Shown: positions 18,611 through 27,300 of the stretch, in pieces | Layout of the letters: every line of letters begins with the position of its first letter | Position numbering within the stretch: position 1 is the stretch's first letter | Assembly (NCBI GenBank): GCA_026928255.1 | Contig: JAIXKJ010000008.1 | Span: forward strand, 411,298-475,297 | Origin: Anaerolineales bacterium | GTDB lineage: Bacteria > Chloroflexota > Anaerolineae > Anaerolineales > Villigracilaceae | DNA: 64,000 nt | Direction of reading: 5' to 3' | The notes under the pieces: generated by a model | What the model saw: the letters and a program-made list of their open reading frames with translations, nothing else | Databases searched by the model: none | What the model was told of the DNA's origin: nothing | Made by a program: the position numbers and the translations under genes

Positions 18611-19044
18611 AGATATTAATTTTGCACGGACCAAACTTAAATTTATTGGGGACGCGCGAACCGCAAGTCTACGGCTCGACGACGTTGGACGAGGTTAACC
18701 AAAAGATGATGGATTTGGGAAAAGCGTTGGGCGCGGAAGTCTCTTGCTTTCAATCAAACAGCGAAGGCGCGTTGATTGACGCGCTGCACGAGGCGCGGAC
18801 GTGGGCGGACGGCGCGGTTTTCAACGCGGGCGGATACACGCACACGTCGGTCGCTTTGCGCGACGCGATTTCCGCGATTGAAATTCCGGTTATCGAAGTT
18901 CACCTTTCCAACGTGGACGCGCGCGAAGAGTTTCGTCAGCGCTCGTTAATTTCGGCGGTCTGCAAAGGCAAGGTCGGCGGGTTTGGCTGGCGCTCTTACG
19001 AATTGGGTTTGCGCGGACTGGTTGATATAATCAAGGGACGATGA
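18607..19044 (+). CDS. aroQ: 3-dehydroquinate dehydratase, type II
   Basis: 145 residues, the usual size of the dodecameric type II enzyme. The N-terminus ILILHGPNLNLLGTREPQVYG is the family signature, with the catalytic Tyr in the YG pair. FQSNSEGALIDALHEA, FNAGGYTHTSVALRDAI and EVHLSNVDAREEFR complete the active site. It dehydrates 3-dehydroquinate to 3-dehydroshikimate. With this gene all seven steps from DAHP synthase to chorismate are encoded in one operon. ATGA overlap with aroKB, and 4 bp overlap with the esterase gene. Confidence 0.95.
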   Translation: MKILILHGPNLNLLGTREPQVYGSTTLDEVNQKMMDLGKALGAEVSCFQSNSEGALIDALHEARTWADGAVFNAGGYTHTSVALRDAISAIEIPVIEVHLSNVDAREEFRQRSLISAVCKGKVGGFGWRSYELGLRGLVDIIKGR

Positions 19045-19820
19045 CTCAAACCATACCTTCCGCCGAACCGTTTTTCTTTCCCGGAAATCGCACGGGCGTT
19101 TTGCTCGTTCACGGCTTCACCGGCGCGCCCAAAGAAATGCGCTGGATGGGCGAATACTTAAATGAACAAGGCTACACCTGTTTAGGGATTCGTCTGGCTG
19201 GACACGCGACGACTCCCGAAGATATGATTCGCTCGCGCCGCGCCGACTGGACGGCTTCGGTCGAAGACGGCTACAACCTCCTGCGCGACTCGACGGAGCG
19301 CGTCTTCTTCGTCGGGCTTTCGATGGGCGGAATTTTATCGCTGTTGATGGCGGCGCGTTTGAAAGTCAGCGGCGTGGTCGCCATGTCCACGCCGTACGAG
19401 TTGCCGGGCGGCGCGGAAAAATATCCGACTTGGACGCTGAAATTATTTAGTCGCTTTCAAAAATACTTAATCAAATCCAACGAAACGCCGGGCGCCTCTT
19501 GGTTTGACAAAGACGCCTATCACAGTCACGTCTCCTATCCGTTCAACCCGACGCGCTCAGTGGCGGAGTTGAAAGAACTGCTCAAAGAAATGCGCGAGGC
19601 TCTGCCCGCGGTTAACGCGCCGACGTTGCTCATTCACTCGAAGAACGACCATTACGTTTTGCCCGAAAACATGGAGCGCATCTACGCCGCGTTGACCAAC
19701 GTCGCGGACAAATCGAAAGCCTACGTCGTCGAGTCGGGGCACGTCATCCCGCGCGACGCGGCGCGTCTGCAAGCCTTCGAGTTGACGCGCGATTTCATTC
19801 AGCGCGTCGAGCGCGCCTAA
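19041..19820 (+). CDS. Alpha/beta hydrolase, Est30-type carboxylesterase
   Basis: 259 residues of a cytoplasmic alpha/beta hydrolase. The oxyanion-hole region is VLLVHGFTGAPKEMRWM, the nucleophile elbow is GLSMGG with Ser94, the acid is probably the Asp in HSKNDHYV, and the His is in ESGHVIPRDAARL. The set matches thermophile carboxylesterases and monoacylglycerol lipases such as Est30. Its substrate is unknown. It overlaps aroQ by 4 bp and so is part of the aromatic transcript. Confidence 0.88.
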   Translation: MTQTIPSAEPFFFPGNRTGVLLVHGFTGAPKEMRWMGEYLNEQGYTCLGIRLAGHATTPEDMIRSRRADWTASVEDGYNLLRDSTERVFFVGLSMGGILSLLMAARLKVSGVVAMSTPYELPGGAEKYPTWTLKLFSRFQKYLIKSNETPGASWFDKDAYHSHVSYPFNPTRSVAELKELLKEMREALPAVNAPTLLIHSKNDHYVLPENMERIYAALTNVADKSKAYVVESGHVIPRDAARLQAFELTRDFIQRVERA

Positions 19821-19823
19821 TTT

Positions 19824-20966
19824 ATGAATCGCAATTTAGTCTTAATCGCCGCCTCGCTTTTTTTGTGGGGCATTGGCGAAGGCATGTTTTACAACTTCAT
19901 GCCGATTCGTTTGGAAGCCGACTTTTTGTTAAGCAAGCAGCAAATCGGCTGGACGCTCGGCGCGTTCGGTTTTTTTATGGCGCTGATGCACCTGCCGATG
20001 GGACACCTCTCCGACAGGCTGGGGCGCAAGCCGCTGCTCCTCGCCGCGTGGCTGGCGGGACTCTTCGCGGCGCTGACCATGGGCTTGGCGAAAAGCCTCG
20101 TCGTTTTTTTGATCGGCTTTTTCGCCTACGGCATGACCGCCTTCGTCTCTTCGCCGCTCAACAGTTACATCACCGCCGCGCGCGGCTCGCTCGATTTAGG
20201 GCGCGCGCTCTCGACGATTTCCGCCATGTTCAGTTTCGGCATGACGCTCGGTCCCGTCAGCGGCGGTTGGATCGCCGAACGCTACGGCATGAGCGCCAGT
20301 TACTTGGCGGCGTCCGCGCTCTTCGTTTTTTCTAACGCTTGCTTATTTTTCATCGAAGCCCAACCGCTGGACGCGCAAGATGCGTCCGCGCCGCCGCCGA
20401 CCTTGTGGAAAAATCCGCGCTTCGTTAATTTTCTCGCCGTCTATGCCCTCGCCTTTTTTGCGCTGTACCTCGCCCAACCGCTGACGCCCAATTTTCTCGA
20501 AGGCGTCCGCCGTTTGTCGTTGACCGAAATCGGCTGGATTTTTTCCGCCGGCGCGTTGGGCAATTCGATGATGATGTTGTGGCTCAGCCGCCTTCAGCCG
20601 CGTCGCGGATTCATCGCCGCGCAATTTGCCGTCATCCTCTTCGCCGCGTTGATGTGGCGCGGAGTCGGGCTGCCGATTTTCATGCTCGGCTATTTTCTCT
20701 TAGGCGGATTCCGCGCCGCCAAGCCGCTAGCGATGGCGCAAATCCGCGCGTTGATTCACGGCTCGCAGATGGGGATTTCCTACGGCGCAATGGAAACCGT
20801 CGGCTCGGTCATCCTCGTCATCGCGCCGCCGATTGCCGGTTTTATTTTTGACCGCAACCCGTTTGCCATCTATCCGCTGGCGATGGGCGTCATCGCGCTT
20901 TCGATAGCGGTCAGTTATTTCTTCGCGCCGCGCCCAGTGGACGAAGGACTTGCGCCGACAATCTAA
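19824..20966 (+). CDS. Major facilitator superfamily transporter
   Basis: 380 residues, nearly all hydrophobic, with about 12 membrane helices. The loop between helices 2 and 3 carries GHLSDRLGRKPLLLAAWLAG, the classical MFS motif A. The charged middle loop (EAQPLDAQDASAPPPTLWKNPR) separates the two six-helix bundles. No substrate-specific motif is recognised. It follows the esterase by 3 bp and is co-transcribed with the shikimate genes. A role in aromatic compound export is possible but not shown. Confidence 0.88.
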   Translation: MNRNLVLIAASLFLWGIGEGMFYNFMPIRLEADFLLSKQQIGWTLGAFGFFMALMHLPMGHLSDRLGRKPLLLAAWLAGLFAALTMGLAKSLVVFLIGFFAYGMTAFVSSPLNSYITAARGSLDLGRALSTISAMFSFGMTLGPVSGGWIAERYGMSASYLAASALFVFSNACLFFIEAQPLDAQDASAPPPTLWKNPRFVNFLAVYALAFFALYLAQPLTPNFLEGVRRLSLTEIGWIFSAGALGNSMMMLWLSRLQPRRGFIAAQFAVILFAALMWRGVGLPIFMLGYFLLGGFRAAKPLAMAQIRALIHGSQMGISYGAMETVGSVILVIAPPIAGFIFDRNPFAIYPLAMGVIALSIAVSYFFAPRPVDEGLAPTI

Positions 20967-20981
20967 CCCCGAAAGGAAGCC

Positions 20982-21620
20982 ATGTTAGAAATTGTTCAAT
21001 TCACGCTCGGTCCGGTCGAGACCAACGCTTATCTCGTCGCCGACCCTGAAACCCAAGAAGCCGTCGTCATCGACCCTGCTTGGGACGGGCATATCATCCT
21101 CAACGCCGCGCAAGATAGAAATTGGCGCATTGGACATTTGTGGTACACGCACGCGCACTTTGACCATATCGGCGGCGCGGGCGCCATTGCCGACGCGCTC
21201 AACCCCTTGCCGCACGCCGCGCTGCACCCCGCCGACCACGTCCTCTGGCGCGAGGGCGGCGGCGGCGCGAAGTTCGGCTTTGACATCGACCCTGGCCCCG
21301 AACCGACGATTGATTTCGTTCACGGCATGACGATGAAACTCGGCTCAAACGAGTTTGAAGTGCGCTACGCGCCCGGCCACTCGCGCGGACATTGCGTCTT
21401 CTACGTCGCAAAAGAAAAAGTCTGCTTTTGCGGCGATTTGATTTTTTATGAAAGCGTAGGGCGCAGCGATTTGCCGGGCGGCGACTTCGCAACTTTGGAG
21501 CGCAGCATTCGTACACAGATCTATACCTTGCCCGACGAAACGCGCCTGTTGCCCGGTCACGGGGCGCAGACGACGGTAGGGCATGAGAAAGTGTATAATC
21601 CGTTTGTTTCTGAAAATTAG
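20982..21620 (+). CDS. MBL-fold metallo-hydrolase (glyoxalase II-like)
   Basis: 212 residues with the metallo-beta-lactamase fold. The zinc motif THAHFDHIGG gives His57, His59, Asp61 and His62. Further ligands are probably in APGHSRGHCVFY and CGDLIFYESVGRSDLPGGD, with LLPGHGAQTT near the end. The GRSDLPGGD segment is typical of glyoxalase II-like hydrolases. The actual thioester or other substrate is not known. A GAAAGGAAG ribosome binding site precedes the ATG. Confidence 0.88.
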   Translation: MLEIVQFTLGPVETNAYLVADPETQEAVVIDPAWDGHIILNAAQDRNWRIGHLWYTHAHFDHIGGAGAIADALNPLPHAALHPADHVLWREGGGGAKFGFDIDPGPEPTIDFVHGMTMKLGSNEFEVRYAPGHSRGHCVFYVAKEKVCFCGDLIFYESVGRSDLPGGDFATLERSIRTQIYTLPDETRLLPGHGAQTTVGHEKVYNPFVSEN

Positions 21621-21637
21621 CAAGAGGAGAAAATTGC

Positions 21638-22726
21638 ATGAAGGACTATAACGCCAAACCCCCGCGCCTAAACGTTTCCGCTATTCCGCGTTTGCTGGTC
21701 ATTGCGGTCGTCGTCTTCGTCGTTATCGCGGGCGTCGCCGCCGCCAGCCAGTCGTTTTGGTATTTCACGGTCATCAACCCCGACGAAGTCGGCTTGACCA
21801 TCCGCGCTGGCGAAATTGAAGGCGTGCGTCAACCGGGCATCGCGTTTGATTTCGGTCTCTTCGTAGATGTGGTCAAAATCAAAACCAGCGCCGTGCCGAT
21901 CACGGTGGACGATTCCGAACTAATCACCGTAGATAAACAGCGCATCGGCTTGCAAGTAACGGCGGACGTTTTCCGCCCGCGCGAAGCGGACATCGTCATC
22001 GCCAACTTTCCGCGTTATCGCAACATCTACACCGACGACGTGTCGCTCTCGCAACGTCTGACCGCGTTCACCCTGCAAGCCATGAAGGTCTGCGTCGGCG
22101 ACAAAAAATTCGACGAAGCGGTCATCGGCTCCGGGCGCGACGTGTTGCGCTCCTGCATAGACACCGAAGTCAGTTCTTTAGCCCAGCCTCTCGGTTTGGA
22201 AGTCCGCAACGTCGCCGTGCCGCAGGTTATCATTTCGCCCGAAGTGCAAGCCGCGTTAGACTCCATCGTCCAAAGCCGACTCGCCACCGAAAAAGCCAAA
22301 CAGGACGCCGAGAAAGCTAAGCAAGAAGCGGCGGCGGCGCAGGCGGCGGAAGAAGGGCAGATTCGCGTCGAGCAATCTAAATTGCAGGAAGAGGCGCGTC
22401 AGCAAGCCGTCTTGCAACAATTGAAGCAAGAGCAACTCAAAGCCGAGTTGGCGGTCATTCAGCAAGAGACGATTAACGCGCAACAACAATTGAAGTTGAC
22501 CGAAGCGCAACAGGCGGTCGCCAAAGAGCAAGCGCAAGTGGACATTGCCAAAGAGTTGGCGATGGCGGTCTTATACGCCGAGCATCCGGAATACGTCGCC
22601 TTGCAAATGGCGTTGGCGAACGCGAGCGCCATCAAAGACACGGATAAGTTTATCTTCACGCCCGAAGGCGTCTTCCCGAATTTGATTTTCAGCAACGGCA
22701 TGTTGCCGACTTATCAAGTTAAATAA
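21638..22726 (+). CDS. SPFH/Band 7 (prohibitin-like) membrane protein
   Basis: 362 residues. One N-terminal membrane helix (about 14-42, IPRLLVIAVVVFVVIAGVAAA) is followed by an SPFH domain (IRAGEIEGVRQPGIAFDFGLF, VDDSELITVDKQRIGLQVTADV) to about residue 200. A long Gln/Glu/Ala/Lys coiled coil runs from about 205 to 300. SPFH proteins assemble into large rings in the membrane and often hold proteases or lipid domains; no NfeD or FtsH partner lies nearby. AAGAGGAG precedes the ATG. This is the last gene of the operon, with a terminator 14 bp beyond. Confidence 0.9.
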   Translation: MKDYNAKPPRLNVSAIPRLLVIAVVVFVVIAGVAAASQSFWYFTVINPDEVGLTIRAGEIEGVRQPGIAFDFGLFVDVVKIKTSAVPITVDDSELITVDKQRIGLQVTADVFRPREADIVIANFPRYRNIYTDDVSLSQRLTAFTLQAMKVCVGDKKFDEAVIGSGRDVLRSCIDTEVSSLAQPLGLEVRNVAVPQVIISPEVQAALDSIVQSRLATEKAKQDAEKAKQEAAAAQAAEEGQIRVEQSKLQEEARQQAVLQQLKQEQLKAELAVIQQETINAQQQLKLTEAQQAVAKEQAQVDIAKELAMAVLYAEHPEYVALQMALANASAIKDTDKFIFTPEGVFPNLIFSNGMLPTYQVK

Positions 22727-22739
22727 TTGAAGCGAACAA

Positions 22740-22771
22740 AAAAAGAGACGGTCTTGCGACCGTCTCTTTTT
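22740..22771. terminator. Bidirectional terminator
   Basis: AAAAAGAGACGGTC, loop TTGC, GACCGTCTCTTTTT: a perfect 14-bp stem with A-tract and T-tract. It ends the aromatic operon on the plus strand and the cupin gene on the minus strand. Confidence 0.92.
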
Positions 22772-22774
22772 GAT

Positions 22775-23098
22775 TTAAGCCTTGAACATGCTCAAAAGCA
22801 TTTTGAATTGCGTTACGGCTCTTAAGTTATGCGCTTCGTTAGACGGCATAATAATCATGTCGCCGCCTTTGAGCGTGTGATGCACGCCCGAAAGAGTCAA
22901 ATCCAACTCGCCTTCCAAAACTTGAATCATCGCGTCGTAAGGCGATTTATGCTCGCTCAGCCCTTGCTCCGCGTCGAAGGCGAACAAGGTCGTGTTGCCC
23001 GAATCTAACTTGGTGATTTGACGACTGACCACCGATCCTTCTTGATAGTTGATCATATCGGCAAGGTGAAAAACTTGAGATTTTGGCGCTGCAGCCAT
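22775..23098 (-). CDS. Small cupin-domain protein
   Basis: 107 residues from the ATG at 23098; the GGAGG at about 23107-23111 decides this over an in-frame ATG five codons upstream. The single cupin barrel shows YDAMIQVLEGELDLTLSGVHHTLKGGDMIIMPSNEAHNLRA. The usual second metal His of cupin motif 1 appears lost, while motif 2 keeps P-x3-AH. Such proteins bind a metal and a small ligand. A TATAAT-like box lies at 23150-23155 on the minus strand. Function unknown. Confidence 0.83.
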   Translation of the reverse strand: MAAAPKSQVFHLADMINYQEGSVVSRQITKLDSGNTTLFAFDAEQGLSEHKSPYDAMIQVLEGELDLTLSGVHHTLKGGDMIIMPSNEAHNLRAVTQFKMLLSMFKA

Positions 23099-23177
23099 GA
23101 GAGATTCCTCCAAAAAGTGATGTTACCTATAAAGGTTCTTGCGCCGCGCATTATACTACGTTTGGCGGCATAAATTT

Positions 23178-23951
23178 TTATCGAACCTCAAATAGCGCAA
23201 GCGCGCCCGACGGGTTGATGATTTCTTTTAACTGCGATATAGGGATTTTCACCGTCTGCGGGCCGGCGGCGTAAGAGGCGACTTGATATTCGTCGAAGGT
23301 AATTATCAGCGAGCCGTCGTCCGCGAGATTCCAGCGCGTGTAATTTCCAAGATCTGGCGCCGCGCCAACGGAAAAATCTTCAAAGCCAATATCGCGCGCC
23401 GATAATTCCGCCGCGCAAAAATCGGAAATCGTTTTCAGGTAATCCGCGTTGGGGACGAAGAGTTCGCTTAATTGAATTTCGCGGCTGTTCGCCAAATCGT
23501 AGTTGACGGAAATGCTGTAATGACTAGGGTGCGCCGCGCCGTCCATATAAAGCATGACGAGAAATTGCAAACTCCACACGTCGCCGCGCTGACCGATCAA
23601 TTGATATTGAATGTCCAACGAACTCCCGTTTGCAATCGGCGGCGCGGACGCATACGAGAGCGTGTCGGTTTTGAAAATCTCAACTTCATTTTTTACGATT
23701 TCCGTCAAATAGTCGTTGAAAATCTGAACGCGGGAATCGTCCGCGCCGACCAACTGCGGAATCTGCGCTTCGATTTGATACGGCGGTTTGTCGCCCGCCT
23801 CTTTCCACGGCGACGATTGAAGCGTCAGCCCCGAACTGATCCACGGCGAAACGGTCGGCTGCGGGGTTCGCGTCGGCGCGGAAGGGACAAGCGCGGAACA
23901 AGCCAACGTCAACAAAGTTATAACGGTTAAGAGCGCAATTTTAGTTTTCAC
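23178..23951 (-). CDS. Lipoprotein with DUF3298/RsiV-like domain
   Basis: 257 residues. The signal peptide MKTKIALLTVITLLTLAC gives a lipobox with the cysteine at 18, followed by a Pro/Thr-rich spacer. The globular part has IEAQIPQLVG, FNDYLTEIVKNEVEIF, a central GAAHPSHYSISVNYDL and a late ITFDEYQVASYAAGPQTVKIP. This order (split N-half, then a C-half with DEYQVASYAAGP) is typical of the DUF4163 plus DUF3298 pair found in RsiV and PdaC. It is extracytoplasmic. Whether it senses lysozyme or peptidoglycan fragments is not known. No sigma factor gene is adjacent. Confidence 0.8.
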   Translation of the reverse strand: MKTKIALLTVITLLTLACSALVPSAPTRTPQPTVSPWISSGLTLQSSPWKEAGDKPPYQIEAQIPQLVGADDSRVQIFNDYLTEIVKNEVEIFKTDTLSYASAPPIANGSSLDIQYQLIGQRGDVWSLQFLVMLYMDGAAHPSHYSISVNYDLANSREIQLSELFVPNADYLKTISDFCAAELSARDIGFEDFSVGAAPDLGNYTRWNLADDGSLIITFDEYQVASYAAGPQTVKIPISQLKEIINPSGALALFEVR

Positions 23952-24034
23952 GAAATCTCCTGTTGGGTTAAATTGTATCGCTTTCTTTGAAAAACGTCGT
24001 CGAACGAAATAAATTTACAGTACAATACTTTCCT

Positions 24035-24760
24035 ATGAAAGAATTCATCTACTCGCGCAACGCGGTTTACGAGACGCTTCGCGCCAAACGCCGCCAATTC
24101 TTCTCCATCCACATCGCGGACGGGGCGCAAGAAAAAGGCAAATTAGCGGAAATTTTGCAACTCGCCGCGAAGCAAAAAATCAAGGTTTTGCGCGTTCCGC
24201 GCGCGCGCTTGGACAAAATGTACGAGCGTCATCAAGGCGTGGTCGCCGAGGTCGGCGGCTATCCCTACGCCGACATTGCCGACATCCTCGAATGCGCCGC
24301 CGACGAGCCGCCCTTTGTGCTGCTGCTCGACTCGCTGCAAGACCCGCAAAATTTTGGCGCGCTCATCCGCACGGCGGAAGCGGTCGGCATTCATGGCATC
24401 GTCATCCCGTTGGCGCGCTCGGTGGAGGTAACGCCGGCCGTCGTCAACGCTTCTTCGGGGGCGAGCGAACATCTGCTCGTGGCGCGCGCCAATTTGGCGC
24501 AGGCGATGGAAACGCTCAAGGATGCAAACCTTTGGCTGGTTGGGTTGGATCAGGCTGGGGCGGAGGTCGAGGCGAATTCTCGTCATTTGAATGGCGCGTT
24601 GGGTTTGGTCGTCGGTTCGGAGGGCGAAGGCTTGCGCGAGTTGACTCGCAAAAAATGCGACGTGATTCTAAAACTGCCAATGCGCGGAAAAATCGAATCG
24701 CTTAACGCGGCGGTGGCTGGTTCGGTGGCACTGTACCTCGCTTATTTGAATCGCAATTAG
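24035..24760 (+). CDS. rlmB: 23S rRNA (guanosine-2'-O-)-methyltransferase, TrmH/RlmB family
   Basis: 241 residues from the ATG at 24035; a TTG at 23987 is in frame but adds residues that do not belong to the family. The short L30-like substrate domain (IYSRNAVYETLRAK) is followed by the SPOUT domain with NFGALIRTAEAVGIHGIVIP, VVNASSGASEHLLV and VVGSEGEGLRELTRKKCD, and a final IESLNAAVAGSVALY. These make up the deep trefoil knot and SAM site. RlmB methylates G2251 in 23S rRNA. The exact target here is inferred from the family. Confidence 0.9.
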   Translation: MKEFIYSRNAVYETLRAKRRQFFSIHIADGAQEKGKLAEILQLAAKQKIKVLRVPRARLDKMYERHQGVVAEVGGYPYADIADILECAADEPPFVLLLDSLQDPQNFGALIRTAEAVGIHGIVIPLARSVEVTPAVVNASSGASEHLLVARANLAQAMETLKDANLWLVGLDQAGAEVEANSRHLNGALGLVVGSEGEGLRELTRKKCDVILKLPMRGKIESLNAAVAGSVALYLAYLNRN

Positions 24761-24768
24761 GAGACCTT

Positions 24769-26094
24769 ATGCCCGAAGGCGTTTATCATTTTCCGAAGGG
24801 TTTTTTGTGGGGGACGGCGACTTCGTCGCATCAAGTGGAAGGCGGCAACCTTAACAACAACTGGTCGCGTTGGGAAGCGGACGGGCGCACGAACGGGTCA
24901 GCCGCCGTCGCCGCCGATTGGCAAGGCGGACGCTGGCGCGAAGACTTCGACCGCGCCGCAGAAGGCGGACAAAACGCGCATCGCTTTTCCATCGAGTGGA
25001 GTCGCGTGCAACCGACTCCCGACGCTTGGGACGAAGACGCTATTGAAAAATATCGCGCCATGCTGCGCGGACTGCGCGAGCGCGGGCTGACGGCGTTGGT
25101 TACCTTGCATCACTTCACCGACCCGCTGTGGCTGAGCGAACGCGGCGGCTGGGAGAATGACGAAGTCGTCGCGCTCTTTGAGAAATACGTCCGCAAAATG
25201 GTAGACGCGCTGAAAGGCTACGTTACGCTTTGGGTTACGATTAACGAGCCGAACGTCTACGCGCTGAACGGCTATGTGACCGGCGAATTTCCGCCGGGCA
25301 AAACGGACGTCAAACTTGCCATGCGCGTTCTTGCCAACATGGTCAGAGGGCACGCCGCCGCCTACCGCGCCATTCACGAATTGCAGCCCGAAGCGCGAGT
25401 CGGCTACGCTTTGCACTTCCGCCCGATGGTCGCGCGTTCGCGTTGGTCGCCGCTCGACCAGTGGATGCGAAAAATCCGCTACGAAGGCGTGAACATGGGC
25501 TTCCCGACGGCGATTTCCGACGGCGTGATGAAAACGCCGGTCGGCAACTTCAACGTCCCCGAAGCGAAAGGGACGCAAGATTATCTCGGCTTAAATTATT
25601 ACTCGACCGACACGGTTTGGTTCGACCTTTCCAAAGCGAGTCAATTGTTTACCAACGCGGGATACCCAAAAGACGCGGACTTAAGCGCGACGGGCATGAT
25701 CGCCAACCTGCCGCAAGGCTTGTACGATTCGATTCATTGGATTGTGAAGACTTATCCCAAACTGCCGATTCTCATCACGGAAAACGGCGTGGAAGATTTT
25801 GACGACCATTTGCGTCCGCGCTATTTGGCGCAACATGTGCATCAAGTTTGGCGAGCCGTCAATTTCAATTTCCCGGTCAAAGGCTATTTCCATTGGTCGC
25901 TGGCGGACAACTTTGAATGGGAGCGCGGTTGGACTCAACGCTTCGGGCTTTGGGGTTTGGACGTCGAAACGCAAAAGCGCATTCGTCGCCCGTCGGCGGA
26001 TTTATACGAAGCCGTCTGCAAAGAGAACGGCATTTCCTCAGAGATGGTTCGCAAATATTGCCCCGAAGTTTTTGAAAAACTTTTTCCGAGTTAA
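24769..26094 (+). CDS. Glycoside hydrolase family 1 (beta-glucosidase type)
   Basis: 441 residues, full GH1 length. The N-terminus FPKGFLWGTATSSHQVEGG is typical. The acid/base Glu160 is in TINEPN and the nucleophile Glu338 in ITENGVED. FHWSLADNFEWERGW near the end holds the aglycone-site aromatic residues. There is no signal peptide, so it acts in the cytoplasm on imported beta-glycosides. No sugar transporter is adjacent. It follows rlmB by 8 bp with an AGGAGAC-like site and ends 1 bp before the convergent oxidoreductase gene. Confidence 0.93.
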   Translation: MPEGVYHFPKGFLWGTATSSHQVEGGNLNNNWSRWEADGRTNGSAAVAADWQGGRWREDFDRAAEGGQNAHRFSIEWSRVQPTPDAWDEDAIEKYRAMLRGLRERGLTALVTLHHFTDPLWLSERGGWENDEVVALFEKYVRKMVDALKGYVTLWVTINEPNVYALNGYVTGEFPPGKTDVKLAMRVLANMVRGHAAAYRAIHELQPEARVGYALHFRPMVARSRWSPLDQWMRKIRYEGVNMGFPTAISDGVMKTPVGNFNVPEAKGTQDYLGLNYYSTDTVWFDLSKASQLFTNAGYPKDADLSATGMIANLPQGLYDSIHWIVKTYPKLPILITENGVEDFDDHLRPRYLAQHVHQVWRAVNFNFPVKGYFHWSLADNFEWERGWTQRFGLWGLDVETQKRIRRPSADLYEAVCKENGISSEMVRKYCPEVFEKLFPS

Positions 26095-26095
26095 T

Positions 26096-27289
26096 TCACT
26101 TCCACAATTGACCGTAACCGTATTCGCCTTCCAACAACTTTCCTTCGGCGAAGCGGCTCAATCGAAACGGCGCGATGTCCGCCGTTTTTGATTCGCCGTC
26201 GAGGATTAATTCCACAAGGCTGGCGCCAGCGGCGGGCGACGTTTTGAAGCCCGTGCCGCTCAACCCGCAGGCGAGATAGAAGCCGCCCAAATCCGTCGCG
26301 CTGTAAATGGCGCGTTGATCGGGCGTGATGCCGTCGCGCCCGACGTGCACGGAGTGCAAACCGCTCTCCCCAATTTTTGGAATGCGCCGCATCATTTGCT
26401 CGATTAACGTGTCGAGAAAATTTGGCGCGGGCGTTTGGCTTTCCGCGTCGGGCGTTTCGCCGCGTAGCGATTGGTCTTCGCCGGCCGCTAAAATCAGCGC
26501 CGCGCCTTCGGGGCGAAAATAACAAGTTATCGCGTCGTCAATCACGGCGGGGATTTTCCCCAGCGACGGCGGGCGGTGCAAAAAGGCGACGTCGTGCGTC
26601 CAGGTAACCAGCGGAACTTCGACGTCCGCCAGCGCCGCGATTCGTTTCGCCCATCTGCCCGCCGCGTTGACGACGATTGGGCTGGAGAATTCTCCGCGAC
26701 TCGTTCCCACGCCGATAATTTTTCCGCCGCTCTGCCGCACGGACGTTGCCTCGCAATTTTGAATTAATTCCGCGCCCATGCGCTTAGCGGATTCAAAAAA
26801 CGAGTTAGTCGTCAGCGTCGCGTCGGCGTAGCCTGAATCAGGTTCGTAAGCGGCGTAGTCGAAGTCATCCGTCATCAGGTCGGGGAAGAGGCGTTTCACC
26901 TCGTCCGCTGAAATGACCGACGTGTTGATGCCCATCCGCTTTTGGTTTTCGACGTTGCCGCGCAAACGGTCTTCGTGTTCGCGTTTGGCGATTTGCAAAA
27001 AGCCGGTGCGCTGAAATCCGCAACTTGCGCTGAGCGAAGTCGAAGCGTTCCCGCCGACGCGCTCCTTCCAAACGCTGAAATAGTTTTGATAACTGGCGAA
27101 GGTGAGGCGCGATTCGGCGGCGAGGTCGTAATGCATACGGACGAGTCCGCTGGAATGGGCGGTCGCGCCGCCCGCAACGACGTTGCGTTCTAGGACGGCG
27201 ACTTTGAGTCCGCGCTCGGCGAAGTGGAAGGCGAGGCTGGCGCCCATTACGCCCGCGCCGATAACGAGGGCGTCGTAGGTTTGAGTCAT
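26096..27289 (-). CDS. FAD-dependent oxidoreductase (DAO / glycine-sarcosine oxidase-like)
   Basis: 397 residues. DALVIGAGVMGASLAFHFAERGLKVAVLE is the FAD-binding Rossmann motif at the N-terminus. AHSSGLVRMHYD follows, and VVNAAGRWAKRIAALADVEVPL lies in the middle. Near the end is FYLACGLSGTGFKTSPAAGASLVELIL. This is the DadA/SoxB/ThiO fold, which oxidises amino acids or N-methyl amines. The exact substrate is not evident. It lies in a minus-strand run with a phosphodiesterase lipoprotein and hutU, but they share no obvious pathway. Confidence 0.87.
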   Translation of the reverse strand: MTQTYDALVIGAGVMGASLAFHFAERGLKVAVLERNVVAGGATAHSSGLVRMHYDLAAESRLTFASYQNYFSVWKERVGGNASTSLSASCGFQRTGFLQIAKREHEDRLRGNVENQKRMGINTSVISADEVKRLFPDLMTDDFDYAAYEPDSGYADATLTTNSFFESAKRMGAELIQNCEATSVRQSGGKIIGVGTSRGEFSSPIVVNAAGRWAKRIAALADVEVPLVTWTHDVAFLHRPPSLGKIPAVIDDAITCYFRPEGAALILAAGEDQSLRGETPDAESQTPAPNFLDTLIEQMMRRIPKIGESGLHSVHVGRDGITPDQRAIYSATDLGGFYLACGLSGTGFKTSPAAGASLVELILDGESKTADIAPFRLSRFAEGKLLEGEYGYGQLWK

Positions 27290-27300
27290 GGTTGTTTCCT

